A program made the position numbers and the translations under genes. From JBPCMN01 sp013695115 (GTDB taxonomy: Bacteria; Actinomycetota; Acidimicrobiia; IMCC26256; JACDBD01), in contig JBPCMN010000070.1 of assembly GCA_051002235.1 (NCBI GenBank), positions 1-34,041 on the forward strand: a stretch of 34,041 nt of DNA. Reading direction: 5' to 3'. Shown one piece after another: positions 13,976 to 22,923 of this stretch (its first letter is position 1; each line of letters opens with the position of its first letter). The notes under the pieces were generated by a model, which saw only the letters and a program-made list of their open reading frames with translations, searched no databases and was not told the origin of the DNA.

Positions 13976-15144
13976 GACGTCCGCCGGGCGACCGAGCTCA
14001 GGAGCCCGGCGGCGGCCATCGTGAAGACCAGTGCGGAGCCGCCGAAGGACACGAACGGCAACGGGACCCCCGACACGGGGAGCAATCCGACGACACCGCC
14101 GATGTTGATCACCGCCTGGCCCACGACCCAGACGGTGATGCCGGCGGCGAGCAGCGTGCCGAACCGGTCGGGCGCCCGTAACGCGATCCGGGTGCCGAGC
14201 ACGCCGAACGCCGCGAACAGCGCCACGACCAGGAGGCAGCCGAGCAGCCCGACCTCCTCCCCGATGATGGCGAAGATGAAGTCGGTGTGGGCGTTGGGCA
14301 GGAAGAGCCACTTGGACCGGCCAGCGCCGAGACCGACGCCCGTCCAGCCGCCGCTTCCGAGCGCGATCAACGACTGCGAGATCTGGTAGCCGGTGTTCCC
14401 CGGGTCTGATACGGGATTCAGGAACGACAGCATGCGAGCGCGCCGGTAGGGCTCGATCATCGCCAGCAGCGCCGCCGCGCTTACGCCGGCGCCCCCGAGG
14501 ACGGCGAGATGACGGAGCCGCACCCCGCCGACGACGAGCGCGGCACCCACGATCAGCGCGAGCACGATGGTCGAGGCCATGTCGGGCTGGCGCATCACGA
14601 GCACCGCGATCAGCCCGAAGACGAGCAGGACCGGTCGGACCGCCCGGCGCCAGTCGTGTACCTCGCGGGCGCGCCGGGCGAGCACGTCGGCGCTGAAGAT
14701 GAGCAGGGCGAGCTTGGCCGGTTCGGTCGGTTGGAAGCGCCATGCGCCGCTACCGAGCCAGCGCCGTGACCCCGCGACGTACACGCCGATCCCGGGCACG
14801 AGCACCAGCACGAGCAGCGCGACGCAGACGACCAGCATCGGGATCACCCACCGGCGCCAGACGTGGTAGTCGATGCGGGCGGTGACCGCGAACACGAGCG
14901 CGCCCAGCAGCGTCCACAGCACCTGGCGCTCGAAGAAGTACCAGGCGGACCCGTAGTTGGTGAGCGACGCCACTGACGACGCCGACAGCACCATGACCAC
15001 TCCCACGACGTTGAGTACGCCCACGGTGGTCAGCAGCAGGACGTACACCGACGGGCGCGCCTGCCCCGCCAGCGACCAGCGCCGCCAGACCAGGGCGAAG
15101 CGCCGCGCCAGCGGCGACGGCATGCGTTCGACCGCCACGCTCAT
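13972..15144 (-). CDS. ftsW: Peptidoglycan glycosyltransferase FtsW (SEDS family)
   Basis: FtsW polymerises lipid II at the septum together with FtsI. The 390-residue product is a polytopic membrane protein with about ten hydrophobic helices. SEDS landmarks are W-R-F-Q-P-T-E-P-A-K-L-A, QPDMAST, NPVSDPGNTGYQISQS, LPNAHTDFIFAIIGEE and the PVSGVPLPFVSFGGS block near the C-terminus. The start is ATG 15144, which overlaps the murD stop as ATGA. An earlier in-frame start at 15168 would add MARTAGNR inside murD. The stop overlaps the murG start as GTGA. Confidence 0.96.
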   Translation of the reverse strand: MSVAVERMPSPLARRFALVWRRWSLAGQARPSVYVLLLTTVGVLNVVGVVMVLSASSVASLTNYGSAWYFFERQVLWTLLGALVFAVTARIDYHVWRRWVIPMLVVCVALLVLVLVPGIGVYVAGSRRWLGSGAWRFQPTEPAKLALLIFSADVLARRAREVHDWRRAVRPVLLVFGLIAVLVMRQPDMASTIVLALIVGAALVVGGVRLRHLAVLGGAGVSAAALLAMIEPYRRARMLSFLNPVSDPGNTGYQISQSLIALGSGGWTGVGLGAGRSKWLFLPNAHTDFIFAIIGEEVGLLGCLLVVALFAAFGVLGTRIALRAPDRFGTLLAAGITVWVVGQAVINIGGVVGLLPVSGVPLPFVSFGGSALVFTMAAAGLLSSVARRTS

Positions 15145-16448
15145 TCGGTTACCTGCCGTTCGAGCCACGGCCCGGGGTCGCGAGCGAGGAGTCGGGCGAC
15201 CTCGCGGGCGAAGTCGTCACCGCGTGCGCCGTAGCTGTCGTACCAGTCGAACGACGCGCACGCGGGCGAGAGGAGCACGGCGTCTCCGGGCTCGGCCTGC
15301 TCCGCCGCCCGGGTCACGGCCGAACGCATGTCGGCCGCCTCGACCACCGGGGTCACCCCCGCGAACACTCCCGCGACCTCGGCGCCGGACTCGCCGATGG
15401 CGACCACCCCGCGCAGACGCGGCGCGAGCGTCCGCAGCGCCGACAGGTCGAGACCCTTGTTGCGACCACCGGCGATGAGCACGACCGGACCGGCCGCACC
15501 CTCGACGCCGGCCAGGGTGGCGTGAGGGTTGGTGGCCTTGGAGTCGTCGTAGTAGCGCACGCCGGCGCGCTCTCCTACCAGCTGCATCCGGTGGGGCAGA
15601 CCCTCGAAACTCCGGAGCGCAGTGGCGATGCCGGCCGGGGTCCCACCGACTTCACCCGCGGCCATGGTCGCGGCGCGCGCGTTGGCGTGATCTCGGATGT
15701 CGCCGGCGCCCACGTTTGCGACGGTGAACGGCATCCGCCGGGCCGGAGCAGCCGTGGCCAGCCGGGCGACGACCGGGTCGTCGGCGTTGAAGACGAGGAC
15801 GTCGTCGCCCGACTGGTGCGCGAAGACACGCGCCTTGGCGGCGGCGTAGTCGGCGAACGAGTCGTGCCAGTCGAGGTGGTCTTCGGCCAGGTTGAGCAGC
15901 ACCGCCACTCGGGGCCGGAAAGCCTCGGTCGTGAACACCAGCTGGAACGACGACACCTCCGCCACGACGACCTCGCCCTTGCCAGCAGCGGCGTCGAGGA
16001 GGGGCACGCCGATGTTCCCGGCGGCGGTCGCGTCGACCCCTGAGGCGGTCAACATCGATGTGGCCAGCGTCGTGACCGTGGTCTTGCCGTTGGTGCCGGT
16101 GACCGCGACCAGTGGAGTGGAGCCGAGCCGCTCGGCCGCCAGATCGATCTCCGCCCGTACCGGGACGCCCGCGGCGCGCGCCGCCGCGATGGCGGGATGG
16201 ACCGCCGGGACACCCGGGCTCGGCACGAGCACATCCGCCGCGCCGACCAGATCGCGGAGGCCCTCGGGCGCGGGCGCCTCCACCACCGCGGCGCCTCGAC
16301 TGCGCGCGTCCGCCACTCGCTCGGCGTAGGCGGCGTCACGTCCGGGTGAGTCCTCGATCACGGTGATCTGCGCGTCGAGATCACGCGCGTAGCGCACGAC
16401 CGCGTCACCCGTGACGCCGAGCCCGAGCGCGAGGAAGCGTTCGTACAT
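15141..16448 (-). CDS. murD: UDP-N-acetylmuramoylalanine--D-glutamate ligase MurD
   Basis: Adds D-Glu to UDP-MurNAc-L-Ala. The 435-residue product starts MYERFLALGLGVTG, with a Rossmann-type first domain, then the ATP loop VAVTGTNGKTTVTTL, AEDHLDWHDSF with the metal-site histidine, YDDSKATNPHATL, and the C-terminal domain that ends with a conserved SPACASFDWYDSYGARG. ATG 16448 shares its A with the mraY stop (TGATG junction). The open frame upstream of it lacks homologous sense. MurD's stop overlaps ftsW as ATGA. Confidence 0.97.
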   Translation of the reverse strand: MYERFLALGLGVTGDAVVRYARDLDAQITVIEDSPGRDAAYAERVADARSRGAAVVEAPAPEGLRDLVGAADVLVPSPGVPAVHPAIAAARAAGVPVRAEIDLAAERLGSTPLVAVTGTNGKTTVTTLATSMLTASGVDATAAGNIGVPLLDAAAGKGEVVVAEVSSFQLVFTTEAFRPRVAVLLNLAEDHLDWHDSFADYAAAKARVFAHQSGDDVLVFNADDPVVARLATAAPARRMPFTVANVGAGDIRDHANARAATMAAGEVGGTPAGIATALRSFEGLPHRMQLVGERAGVRYYDDSKATNPHATLAGVEGAAGPVVLIAGGRNKGLDLSALRTLAPRLRGVVAIGESGAEVAGVFAGVTPVVEAADMRSAVTRAAEQAEPGDAVLLSPACASFDWYDSYGARGDDFAREVARLLARDPGPWLERQVTE

Positions 16449-17503
16449 CAGTCGATTGCTCCCGGGATGCGGATGAAGTCGGCGTAGAACAACCCCAGGC
16501 CGAGGGCGACGCACAGGCCTGCGAACAGCCAGAACCGCACGATGACCGTGAACTCGTGCCAGCCCGCGACCTCGTAGTGATGGTGGATCGGGGCCATCCG
16601 CAACACCCGCCGCTTGAAGCCGCGGAATGCGACCACCTGGGCGATGACGCTGACCGTCTCGACGACGAACAAGCCGCCGAGGATCGGAAGCAGCAGGTTG
16701 GTGTTCGTCAGGAGCGCCAGGCCCGCCATCGCGCCGCCGACCGCGAGTGACCCCGTGTCACCCATGAACAATCGCGCCGGCGCCGCGTTCCACCACAGAA
16801 ACCCGGCGCACGCGCCCATCATCGCCGCGGCCACGACCGCCAAGTCGAGGGCGGGGCCGGCCTGCCCGGGCGCGAAACCGTAGGTCTCGGGGTGACGGAA
16901 CTGCCAGAAGGCGATGACCACGAAGGCGGCGAACACGAGCGTCGCCGCGCCGGCGGCGAGCCCGTCCATGCCGTCGGTGATGTTCACTGCGTTCGACGTG
17001 CCGGTGACGATCAGTACCGCCCACACGAGCCACAGCCAGGTTCCCAGCTCGATGTCGAGCAGGCGGGTGAACGACAGATGGGTCGAGGTGTCGACCCAGT
17101 GCAGCGCGAGCAGCGCGAACCCGGTTCCCACGAGGAGCAGCCCGCTGGACTTGCCCCGCTTGCGCAGGCCGAGGTTCCGGCCCTTGCGCACACCGAGGTA
17201 GTCGTCAATGAAGCCCACCGCCGCCAGCCCGATCACGAGGAGCAGGAGGGTGACCCCGGTGCGGGCGAACTTGATCTGCTCGGTGCGGATATGAGCGATG
17301 AGGTAACCGACCACCGCGCTGACCACGATGATGACTCCGCCCATCGTGGGCGTGCCCGCCTTCTGGGCGTGGGGATGCGTGAACGGGCCGTCGTCCCGGA
17401 TCGTCTGTCCGATGCCGCGCGCCCGCAGGATGCGAATGAGGAACGGTGTGCCGAAGACACTCAGGACGAACGCGACCGATCCCGCGAGCAGCAGCGCGAT
17501 CAT
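16448..17503 (-). CDS. mraY: Phospho-N-acetylmuramoyl-pentapeptide transferase MraY
   Basis: An integral membrane enzyme that moves phospho-MurNAc-pentapeptide onto undecaprenyl phosphate to make lipid I. The 351-residue product has about ten transmembrane helices and the MraY signatures KAGTPTMGG (about 48-56), VGFIDDYLGV with the Asp-Asp pair, NAVNITDGMDGLA, LFMGDTGSL and APIHHHYE near the C-terminus. Its ATG at 17503 overlaps the murF stop as ATGA, and its stop shares a base with the murD start. It lies in the usual order murF-mraY-murD. Confidence 0.97.
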   Translation of the reverse strand: MIALLLAGSVAFVLSVFGTPFLIRILRARGIGQTIRDDGPFTHPHAQKAGTPTMGGVIIVVSAVVGYLIAHIRTEQIKFARTGVTLLLLVIGLAAVGFIDDYLGVRKGRNLGLRKRGKSSGLLLVGTGFALLALHWVDTSTHLSFTRLLDIELGTWLWLVWAVLIVTGTSNAVNITDGMDGLAAGAATLVFAAFVVIAFWQFRHPETYGFAPGQAGPALDLAVVAAAMMGACAGFLWWNAAPARLFMGDTGSLAVGGAMAGLALLTNTNLLLPILGGLFVVETVSVIAQVVAFRGFKRRVLRMAPIHHHYEVAGWHEFTVIVRFWLFAGLCVALGLGLFYADFIRIPGAID

Positions 17504-18918
17504 GCGAACGCCCCCTCGTCCGCCAGCGCCTCGGCGACGCGCTCGAGACCAACCGCCCGACTCGCCTTGATCAGGACGGCGTCACCCGGCTCGGCCCGCG
17601 GCGCGATTGCATCCAGGGCAGCGGCGGCGTCGGCGACGTCGACGACCTCGACGCTGCCGTGCGCCGCCGCCCGCGCGCCTGAGCCGACGGGTCGGGCCGC
17701 CGCGCCCACGACCACCAGCAAGTCGACGCCGCACTCGACCGCGACCCGGCCGACGTCGGCGTGGGCGGCGTCGGCCTCGGCGCCGAGCTCGCGCATCTCC
17801 CCCAGTACGGCCATGCGCCGGCCGGTGACCGGGAGCCGGGCCAGCGCGCGCAGCGCGGCCACCGTCGAGGTGGGGCTGGCGTTGTAGGCGTCGTTGAGGA
17901 TCGCCACGCCGCCGGGTGTCTGCGTGAGCTCCATGCGCCAGGGGGCGCTCTCGGCTTCGGCCAGGCCGGCGGCGATCTCGTCGAGCGGGACGCCTACCTC
18001 GAGCGCGACCGCCGCCGCCATCGTGGCGTTGAGCACCTGGTGCTCCCCGCGAACGTTCAGCCGGACGCCAACCGCACCTCCCGGCGTCATGAGGTGGAAC
18101 GACGGTCGCAGCTGCTCGTCGAGCACCACGTCGGTCGCCCGCACGTCGGTCGAGTTGGGGTGGGGGGTCGCGCCGGCGCCGAGCCCCACCCGCACCACCC
18201 GGGCGGCGGTCCGGCGCGCCAGGTCGGACGTGTACTCGTCGCCGGCGTCGAGGATCGCGAGGCCGTCCGGTGGGAGCGCCTCGAGCAGCTCACCTTTCAC
18301 TGTCGCCACGCCGGCGCGGCCGCCGAGCAGGCCGGCGTGGGCGAGGCCGATGTTGGTGATGACGCCGACGCTCGGGCGGGCGATGGCGCACAGGTCGGCG
18401 ATGTTCCCCGCGAAGCGCGCGCCCATCTCCGCCACGACGACCTCGGTGTCGCCTTCGGCACCGAGGAGCGTGAGCGGGACGCCGGCCTCGTTGTTGAACG
18501 ACACCGGGCTGGCGGTCAGGCGTCGGGTCCGACGCACGGCCGCGGCGACGAGATCCTTGGTGGCGGTCTTCCCCGCCGAGCCGGTGATCCCCACGACGGT
18601 CGCGTCCGCCAGGCGCTCGCGAGCGAGTTGCCCGAGCGCGCCGAGCCCGGCCAGCGGGTCGGCTACACGGATCAGTGCGCGCGGCTCGCGACCCTCAGGG
18701 AGGTCGACGGCCCGCCCGACGAGCGCCACGGTCGCGCCCCGCCCGAACGCATCGCCGACGAAGTCGTGCCCGTCGCGTTCGGCGACCAATGCGACGAAAC
18801 AGGCTCCCGGCTCGGTCGTGCGCGAATCGATGGTGAACGAGCCCGCGACCGCGTCGGCGACACCGGCGACGATCTCGCCTCCCGTGGCGTCAGCGACCTC
18901 CGTCGCGGTCAGGCGCAT
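17500..18918 (-). CDS. murF: UDP-N-acetylmuramoyl-tripeptide--D-alanyl-D-alanine ligase MurF
   Basis: Adds D-Ala-D-Ala to the UDP-MurNAc tripeptide. The 472-residue product has the N-terminal substrate domain (SFTIDSRTTEPGACFVAL), the ATP loop GITGSAGKTATKD, SFNNEAGVPLTLLGAE, VAEMGARFAGNIADLC, and DAYNASPTS at the start of the C-terminal domain. ATG 18918 overlaps the murE stop by 10 bases, and its stop overlaps mraY as ATGA. A ddl gene for D-Ala-D-Ala synthesis is not in this window. Confidence 0.97.
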   Translation of the reverse strand: MRLTATEVADATGGEIVAGVADAVAGSFTIDSRTTEPGACFVALVAERDGHDFVGDAFGRGATVALVGRAVDLPEGREPRALIRVADPLAGLGALGQLARERLADATVVGITGSAGKTATKDLVAAAVRRTRRLTASPVSFNNEAGVPLTLLGAEGDTEVVVAEMGARFAGNIADLCAIARPSVGVITNIGLAHAGLLGGRAGVATVKGELLEALPPDGLAILDAGDEYTSDLARRTAARVVRVGLGAGATPHPNSTDVRATDVVLDEQLRPSFHLMTPGGAVGVRLNVRGEHQVLNATMAAAVALEVGVPLDEIAAGLAEAESAPWRMELTQTPGGVAILNDAYNASPTSTVAALRALARLPVTGRRMAVLGEMRELGAEADAAHADVGRVAVECGVDLLVVVGAAARPVGSGARAAAHGSVEVVDVADAAAALDAIAPRAEPGDAVLIKASRAVGLERVAEALADEGAFA

Positions 18919-20420
18919 CCGAGTGCCTCGAGCTCTTCGCGGGCGACGATGCGGTCGTCGAACGGGCTGGTGACGCCGAGCGCGGTCTGCCCGACCTCGT
19001 GACCCTTCCCCGCGATCACCACGACGTCGCCGGCGCGCGCTTCGGACAGCGCGTAGCGAATGGCGGCTCGCCGGTCGAGCTCGAGGGCGAACCGGGCGCC
19101 TTCGTCGCGCAGTCCGGCCGCGACCGCCGCGGCAATGGCGTCCGGGGCTTCGGATCGGGGGTTGTCGGACGTGAGGACGGTGAGGTCGGCGAGCCGGCCC
19201 GCGGCCTGTCCCATGAGGGGCCGCTTCTCGCGGTCGCGGTCGCCGCCGCAGCCGAAGACCACGAGGACCCGCCCCGCCCCCGAGATCGCCCGGGCCACGT
19301 CGAGGACCCGGGCCAGCGCGTCCGGCGTATGGGCGTAGTCCACGAGCACGGTGAACGGCTGGCCGCCGTCGACCCGCTCGAGCCGGCCCGGCACCACAAC
19401 GTCAGGGTCGGCCAGCCCGGCCGCGATGGCGTCGATCTCGAGCCCTCCCGCCAGCGCGATGGTGGCGGCGGCAAGCGCGTTCTCGACGTTGAACCGGCCG
19501 ACGAGCCCAGTGCGGATCTGCACCCGCCTGCCCGAGCCTCCGGCGCGCCGGTCGACGAGCACGAACCGGTTCCCGGCCGACCCGAGGTCGAGATCCTCGG
19601 CCGCGAGATCCGCCGGGCCGCCCGATGACGAGAACGTCAGCGTCGGGATCCCGGCCGCGCGTGCCCGCGGAGCAAGCTTTCGGCCGTGGCGGTCGTCAAC
19701 GTTCACCGCCGCCGCCGCCGTCCGCGCCGGGTCGAACAAACCCGCCTTGGCCTCGAAGTACCTCTCCACTGTGCCGTGGTAGTCGAGATGCTCGTGCGAG
19801 AGGTTGGTGAAGCCCACCGCCGCGAACCAGGTGCCGTCGACGCGGTGCTGGTCGAGGGCGTGGGACGACACCTCCATCGCCACCGTGGCGACTCCGGCGT
19901 CGCGCATGCGCGCCAGGAGCGCCTGGAGCTCGGTCGCCTCCGGCGTCGTGCGCTCCTCCGGCACCTGGTGTCCGGCGATGCGGGCGCCCACCGTGCCGAT
20001 CACGCCGGCCCGGTCGCCCGCGGCCCGCGCGATCGCTTCGAGCAGGTAGGTCGTCGTCGTCTTGCCGTTGGTGCCGGTGACGCCCAGGCACCGCAGCGCT
20101 CGCGACGGGAAGTCGTAGAAGCGGGCCGCGGCCGGGCCCAGCGCGGGCCGGACCGCGGCCACCCGGGCCTGGCTGGCGTCCAGGGCGAGGGGGCGCTCTA
20201 CCAGCAACGCCACCGCGCCGGCGGCAACGGCCGCGGGCGCGTGCTCGTGGCCGTCGGTGACCGCGCCGGGGATACACGCGAAGCAGGCGGCCGGCGACAC
20301 CTCGTGGCTGTCGTGGACGATCGCGTCGATCTCGACTCCCGGATCGCCCGACCACTCCAGGACGTCGACATCCGTGAGGAGCTCTCGCAAACGCACGCCC
20401 GGGGTTTTCCGCCCATTCAT
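18909..20420 (-). CDS. murE: UDP-N-acetylmuramoyl-L-alanyl-D-glutamate--meso-diaminopimelate ligase MurE
   Basis: Adds the third stem residue. The 503-residue product has D-A-I-V-H-D-S near the N-terminus, the ATP loop GVTGTNGKTTTTYLLE, the TTPEATEL block, SHEHLDYHGT, and D-Y-A-H-T-P-D-A-L. The specificity motif is DNPR in LTSDNPRSEAP, typical of enzymes that take meso-diaminopimelate rather than lysine. The start is ATG 20420. No Shine-Dalgarno sequence precedes it, and the frame is closed by the ftsI stop 24 bases upstream with no other start codon between. Translation probably depends on coupling through the minigene chain described at 20417-20448. Confidence 0.97.
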   Translation of the reverse strand: MNGRKTPGVRLRELLTDVDVLEWSGDPGVEIDAIVHDSHEVSPAACFACIPGAVTDGHEHAPAAVAAGAVALLVERPLALDASQARVAAVRPALGPAAARFYDFPSRALRCLGVTGTNGKTTTTYLLEAIARAAGDRAGVIGTVGARIAGHQVPEERTTPEATELQALLARMRDAGVATVAMEVSSHALDQHRVDGTWFAAVGFTNLSHEHLDYHGTVERYFEAKAGLFDPARTAAAAVNVDDRHGRKLAPRARAAGIPTLTFSSSGGPADLAAEDLDLGSAGNRFVLVDRRAGGSGRRVQIRTGLVGRFNVENALAAATIALAGGLEIDAIAAGLADPDVVVPGRLERVDGGQPFTVLVDYAHTPDALARVLDVARAISGAGRVLVVFGCGGDRDREKRPLMGQAAGRLADLTVLTSDNPRSEAPDAIAAAVAAGLRDEGARFALELDRRAAIRYALSEARAGDVVVIAGKGHEVGQTALGVTSPFDDRIVAREELEALGCA

Positions 20421-20448
20421 CGCTGGCCAGTCATTGCGAGCCGGTCAT
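20417..20448 (-). other. Two 18-base minigenes chained by ATGA overlaps between ftsI and murE
   Basis: On the minus strand the ftsI stop TGA overlaps an ATG (20448). This opens ATGACCGGCTCGCAATGA (20448-20431, MTGSQ). Its stop overlaps a second ATG (20434), which opens ATGACTGGCCAGCGATGA (20434-20417, MTGQR). That stop overlaps the murE ATG (20420). Four translation units are thus linked by three successive ATGA junctions. The arrangement is read directly from the bases. Whether ribosomes use it is unknown. Confidence 0.6.
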
Positions 20449-20454
20449 TGCGAG
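20427..20454. repeat. 14-base tandem duplication at the ftsI-murE junction
   Basis: CCAGTCATTGCGAG (20427-20440) and CCGGTCATTGCGAG (20441-20454) differ at one base. The copies include the ftsI stop codon, and the duplication generates the two minigenes. Confidence 0.85.
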
Positions 20455-22463
20455 TCGTTCAGGCTATCGGGGTCGGTCGGCGGCGTAGTCGGCGGGGTGG
20501 CAGCCGCCGGAACGGGTGCGCGTGCAGGCGGCGCCGACGCCGGCGTGCTGGGCGGGACCCGCTCGAGCCGCAGCGCGTACTGCATGATCCGGGAGAAGAT
20601 CGGCGCGGCCACCTGCCCGCCGTAGTACGACGAACGGGGCTCGTCGAGGACGACGATGGCGGCGAGCCGGGGCGACTCGGCCGGCGCGAAGCCGGCGAAC
20701 GACGCGACGTACTTGTACGGCGGCTTCTCGTAGGGCGGCTTACGCGCGGTCCCGGTCTTACCCGCGACCCGGTAGCCGGGGATCGCGGCGAGGCTACCGG
20801 TCCCACCGGTGACCACCGACTCGAGCAGCAGGCGCATCGCGACCGCGGTGTCGGGCGAGACGACCTGGTGCGATTCCGCGACCGGTTCGTCGTGGCGGGT
20901 CCCGTCGGGCCCGATCGTCGCCGCGACGAGGCGCGGCGACCGGGACGCTCCGTTGTTCGCCAGCGTCGTGTACACGTCGAGCATCTGCATGGCCGTGACC
21001 GCGATCCCGCTGCCGATCGGCATTGACGCCATGCTGGTGTCGTTGTAGTCGGAGACCGGGAGCAGGATGCCGGGCGATTCTCCCGGGAACCCCAGCGTGG
21101 TCGGCTGACCGAAGCCGAAACCCCGCAAGTACCCGTCGAAGCTGTCGCGTCCGAGACTCCGGGCGATGAGGATGGTCCCGACGTTCGACGACTCACGGAC
21201 GATGTCGGCCACGGTCATCGCGGTGGGGTGGGACTCGACGTCCTCGAACTCGTACCGGCCCGTCTCATCCTCGAAAACGAGCTCGGCCGGCACCTCGTAC
21301 CAGGTCCCGGGGGTGACGTTGCCCTCCTCCAGCGCGCCCGACACCGTGATGACCTTGTTGGTGGACCCGGGCTCGTACACGTCAGTCACCGATCGGTTCG
21401 GCGCGCTCGCCGGCGCAGGGCGCGCCGGGTGCTCCGCGGTGGCGCCCTCGACATTGGCCATCGCGAGCACGTCGCCGGTCTGCACGTCGACCACGATCGC
21501 CACCCCACCCTTGGCCTTGGCCGCGGCGACTTCCTCGACCAGCACCCGCTCGGCCTCGAACTGGAGCGACTGGTCGATGGTCAGCACGAGGTCGCTGCCC
21601 CGCTCGGACTGCGCGACCCGGCGCTCGCCGTTCGGGATCTCGCGGCCCTGGGGGTCGCGCTCGACCACGACTTCACCCGGGTGGCCGGCAAGCGCGTCCT
21701 CGTAGGCGGATTCGAGACCGCCGAGGCCGTCGTTGTCGGTGCCAACGAAGCCGAGCACGGGGCCGGCCAGCGTCTCGGACGGGTAGAAGCGCTCGGACTC
21801 GGGCACGAAGTCGACGCCGGGGAGCGCGAGCTCGCGGACCCGGGCGGCGGTATCGTCGTCGACCTTACGGGCGACGTAGACGAACGCCTTGTCGTTCTGG
21901 CCCAGCTTGGCTCGGAGCTCGTTCTCGTCGACGCCGACCACGGGCGCGAGCTTGGCCGCGTACCCGACCGGATCGTTGATGACGCGAGGGTCGGCCCAGA
22001 CGGTCTGTTGCTGCACCGACACGGCCAGGTCGGCGCCGTTGCGGTCGAAGATGCTGCCCCGCTCGGCCGCCAGCTCTACCGTACGCAGCCGCTGGTCGAG
22101 TCCGAGGCGCGAGTACTGGTCCCGGTCGAATCCCTGCACCTCGACGAGGCGCGCGCCGATGGCGACGAAGGCCAGGAGGGTGACGCAGAGCAGCCCGATC
22201 AGCCGGCGTCGCGGCGACGCCGGCTTGACGGCACGGGGCGCGGCCTTGCGGGCGCGACGCTTCGGCGCGGTGGTGCGTCTGCGGCGCTGAGGACTCGCGC
22301 GGACCCGGGCGCTCCTCGGGCGGCGAGGCGACTGCCGCACACCCGAACCGGTTCGCCGCCGCGCGGCGACCGGAGCGACCGGAGGAAGCGAAGGTCGCTC
22401 GCCCGCGAGCGAGCGCCCACGGCGCAGGTATCCCGCGCCGTAGCGAGCGAGCGAATCAGACAA
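20445..22463 (-). CDS. ftsI: Peptidoglycan D,D-transpeptidase FtsI (PBP3, class B penicillin-binding protein)
   Basis: Cross-links septal peptidoglycan with FtsW. The 672-residue product has an unusually long, Arg-rich cytoplasmic tail (1-87), one transmembrane helix (88-106), a PBP dimerisation domain (ERGSIFDRNG near 134-143), and the transpeptidase with S-T-N-K at 367-370 (catalytic Ser367), S-S-N at 425-427 and KTGT at 569-572. The C-terminus is Pro/Ala-rich. The start is TTG 22463, preceded by AAGGTGA at a good distance and overlapping ftsL by 8 bases. GTG 22340 is an alternative that would remove 41 residues encoded by a palindromic repeat region. The TTG is favoured by its ribosome binding site. 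Confidence 0.95.
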   Translation of the reverse strand: MSDSLARYGAGYLRRGRSLAGERPSLPPVAPVAARRRTGSGVRQSPRRPRSARVRASPQRRRRTTAPKRRARKAAPRAVKPASPRRRLIGLLCVTLLAFVAIGARLVEVQGFDRDQYSRLGLDQRLRTVELAAERGSIFDRNGADLAVSVQQQTVWADPRVINDPVGYAAKLAPVVGVDENELRAKLGQNDKAFVYVARKVDDDTAARVRELALPGVDFVPESERFYPSETLAGPVLGFVGTDNDGLGGLESAYEDALAGHPGEVVVERDPQGREIPNGERRVAQSERGSDLVLTIDQSLQFEAERVLVEEVAAAKAKGGVAIVVDVQTGDVLAMANVEGATAEHPARPAPASAPNRSVTDVYEPGSTNKVITVSGALEEGNVTPGTWYEVPAELVFEDETGRYEFEDVESHPTAMTVADIVRESSNVGTILIARSLGRDSFDGYLRGFGFGQPTTLGFPGESPGILLPVSDYNDTSMASMPIGSGIAVTAMQMLDVYTTLANNGASRSPRLVAATIGPDGTRHDEPVAESHQVVSPDTAVAMRLLLESVVTGGTGSLAAIPGYRVAGKTGTARKPPYEKPPYKYVASFAGFAPAESPRLAAIVVLDEPRSSYYGGQVAAPIFSRIMQYALRLERVPPSTPASAPPARAPVPAAATPPTTPPTDPDSLNDSQ
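22358..22461. repeat. REP-like palindromic block within the 5' end of ftsI (includes dispersed repeat copy B)
   Basis: 22358-22378 is an exact inverted match to 10533-10553. Next to it are GCTCGC/GCGAGC palindromes (about 22395-22416) and, on the minus strand, ACGGCGC and GCGCCGT arms nine bases apart (about 22420-22442). The block codes for the poorly conserved first 35 or so residues of FtsI, so the sequence looks like a repeat that became coding. Confidence 0.45.
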
Positions 22464-22923
22464 GGTGGGACTTCACCTTCTCCCAGCTCTCCGCCAGGGT
22501 CGTCGAGGTCGAGTCCGGCGTGGTTCCGGCCGCGCCGGGGTCGGTGGGCACCGGCACCACCGTCGCCACACCCGTCGGCGCGACCATGCCGAGCTCGGCG
22601 GCGCGGCTGACGATGCGGGCCGGCGACGACAGCGCCGAGACCTCGTACCGCAGTTGCTCGTAGCGGTGCTGCTCCTCGCCGACCTGCTGTTCGAGCTGAT
22701 CGAGCCGGACCTGGCTCTGCGCCAGGACGACGTGGAAGCCGACCGCGGCGACCAACGAGCACACGATCATCACGCCGAAGCACCAGAGCATGCGCCGGAC
22801 GCGGCGCGCCCGGCGCCGCGACTGGACGTCGACGGCGCGCAGCGGAGTCGGCCGACCCCGCACCGGACGGCGCACCGGGCGTGTGCGAACGGGAGCACGG
22901 AGCGCGGTTGCGCTGACGCTCAC
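22456..22923 (-). CDS. ftsL: Cell division protein FtsL-like (bitopic, coiled coil)
   Basis: A 155-residue bitopic protein between rsmH and ftsI, the ftsL position. It has an Arg-rich cytoplasmic tail (1-44), one transmembrane helix (about 45-68), and a short coiled coil (about 70-97) with L-D-Q-L-E-Q-Q-V. The block S-S-P-A-R-I-V-S-R-A-A-E-L-G-M-V-A-P (99-116) is typical of the FtsL/DivIC superfamily. A low-complexity Thr/Pro tail follows. FtsL partners FtsB/DivIC and FtsQ and activates FtsW-FtsI. Sequence conservation in this family is poor, so identification leans on topology, the R-I-x6-L-G-M motif and gene order. The GTG start overlaps the rsmH stop as GTGA. Confidence 0.85.
   Translation of the reverse strand: MSVSATALRAPVRTRPVRRPVRGRPTPLRAVDVQSRRRARRVRRMLWCFGVMIVCSLVAAVGFHVVLAQSQVRLDQLEQQVGEEQHRYEQLRYEVSALSSPARIVSRAAELGMVAPTGVATVVPVPTDPGAAGTTPDSTSTTLAESWEKVKSHLV

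Noticed and set aside
13976..14743. Possible long N-terminal extension of MurG
   Set aside because: The extension lies inside ftsW in another frame and shows no homologous sense. The GTGA overlap fixes the start at 13975.
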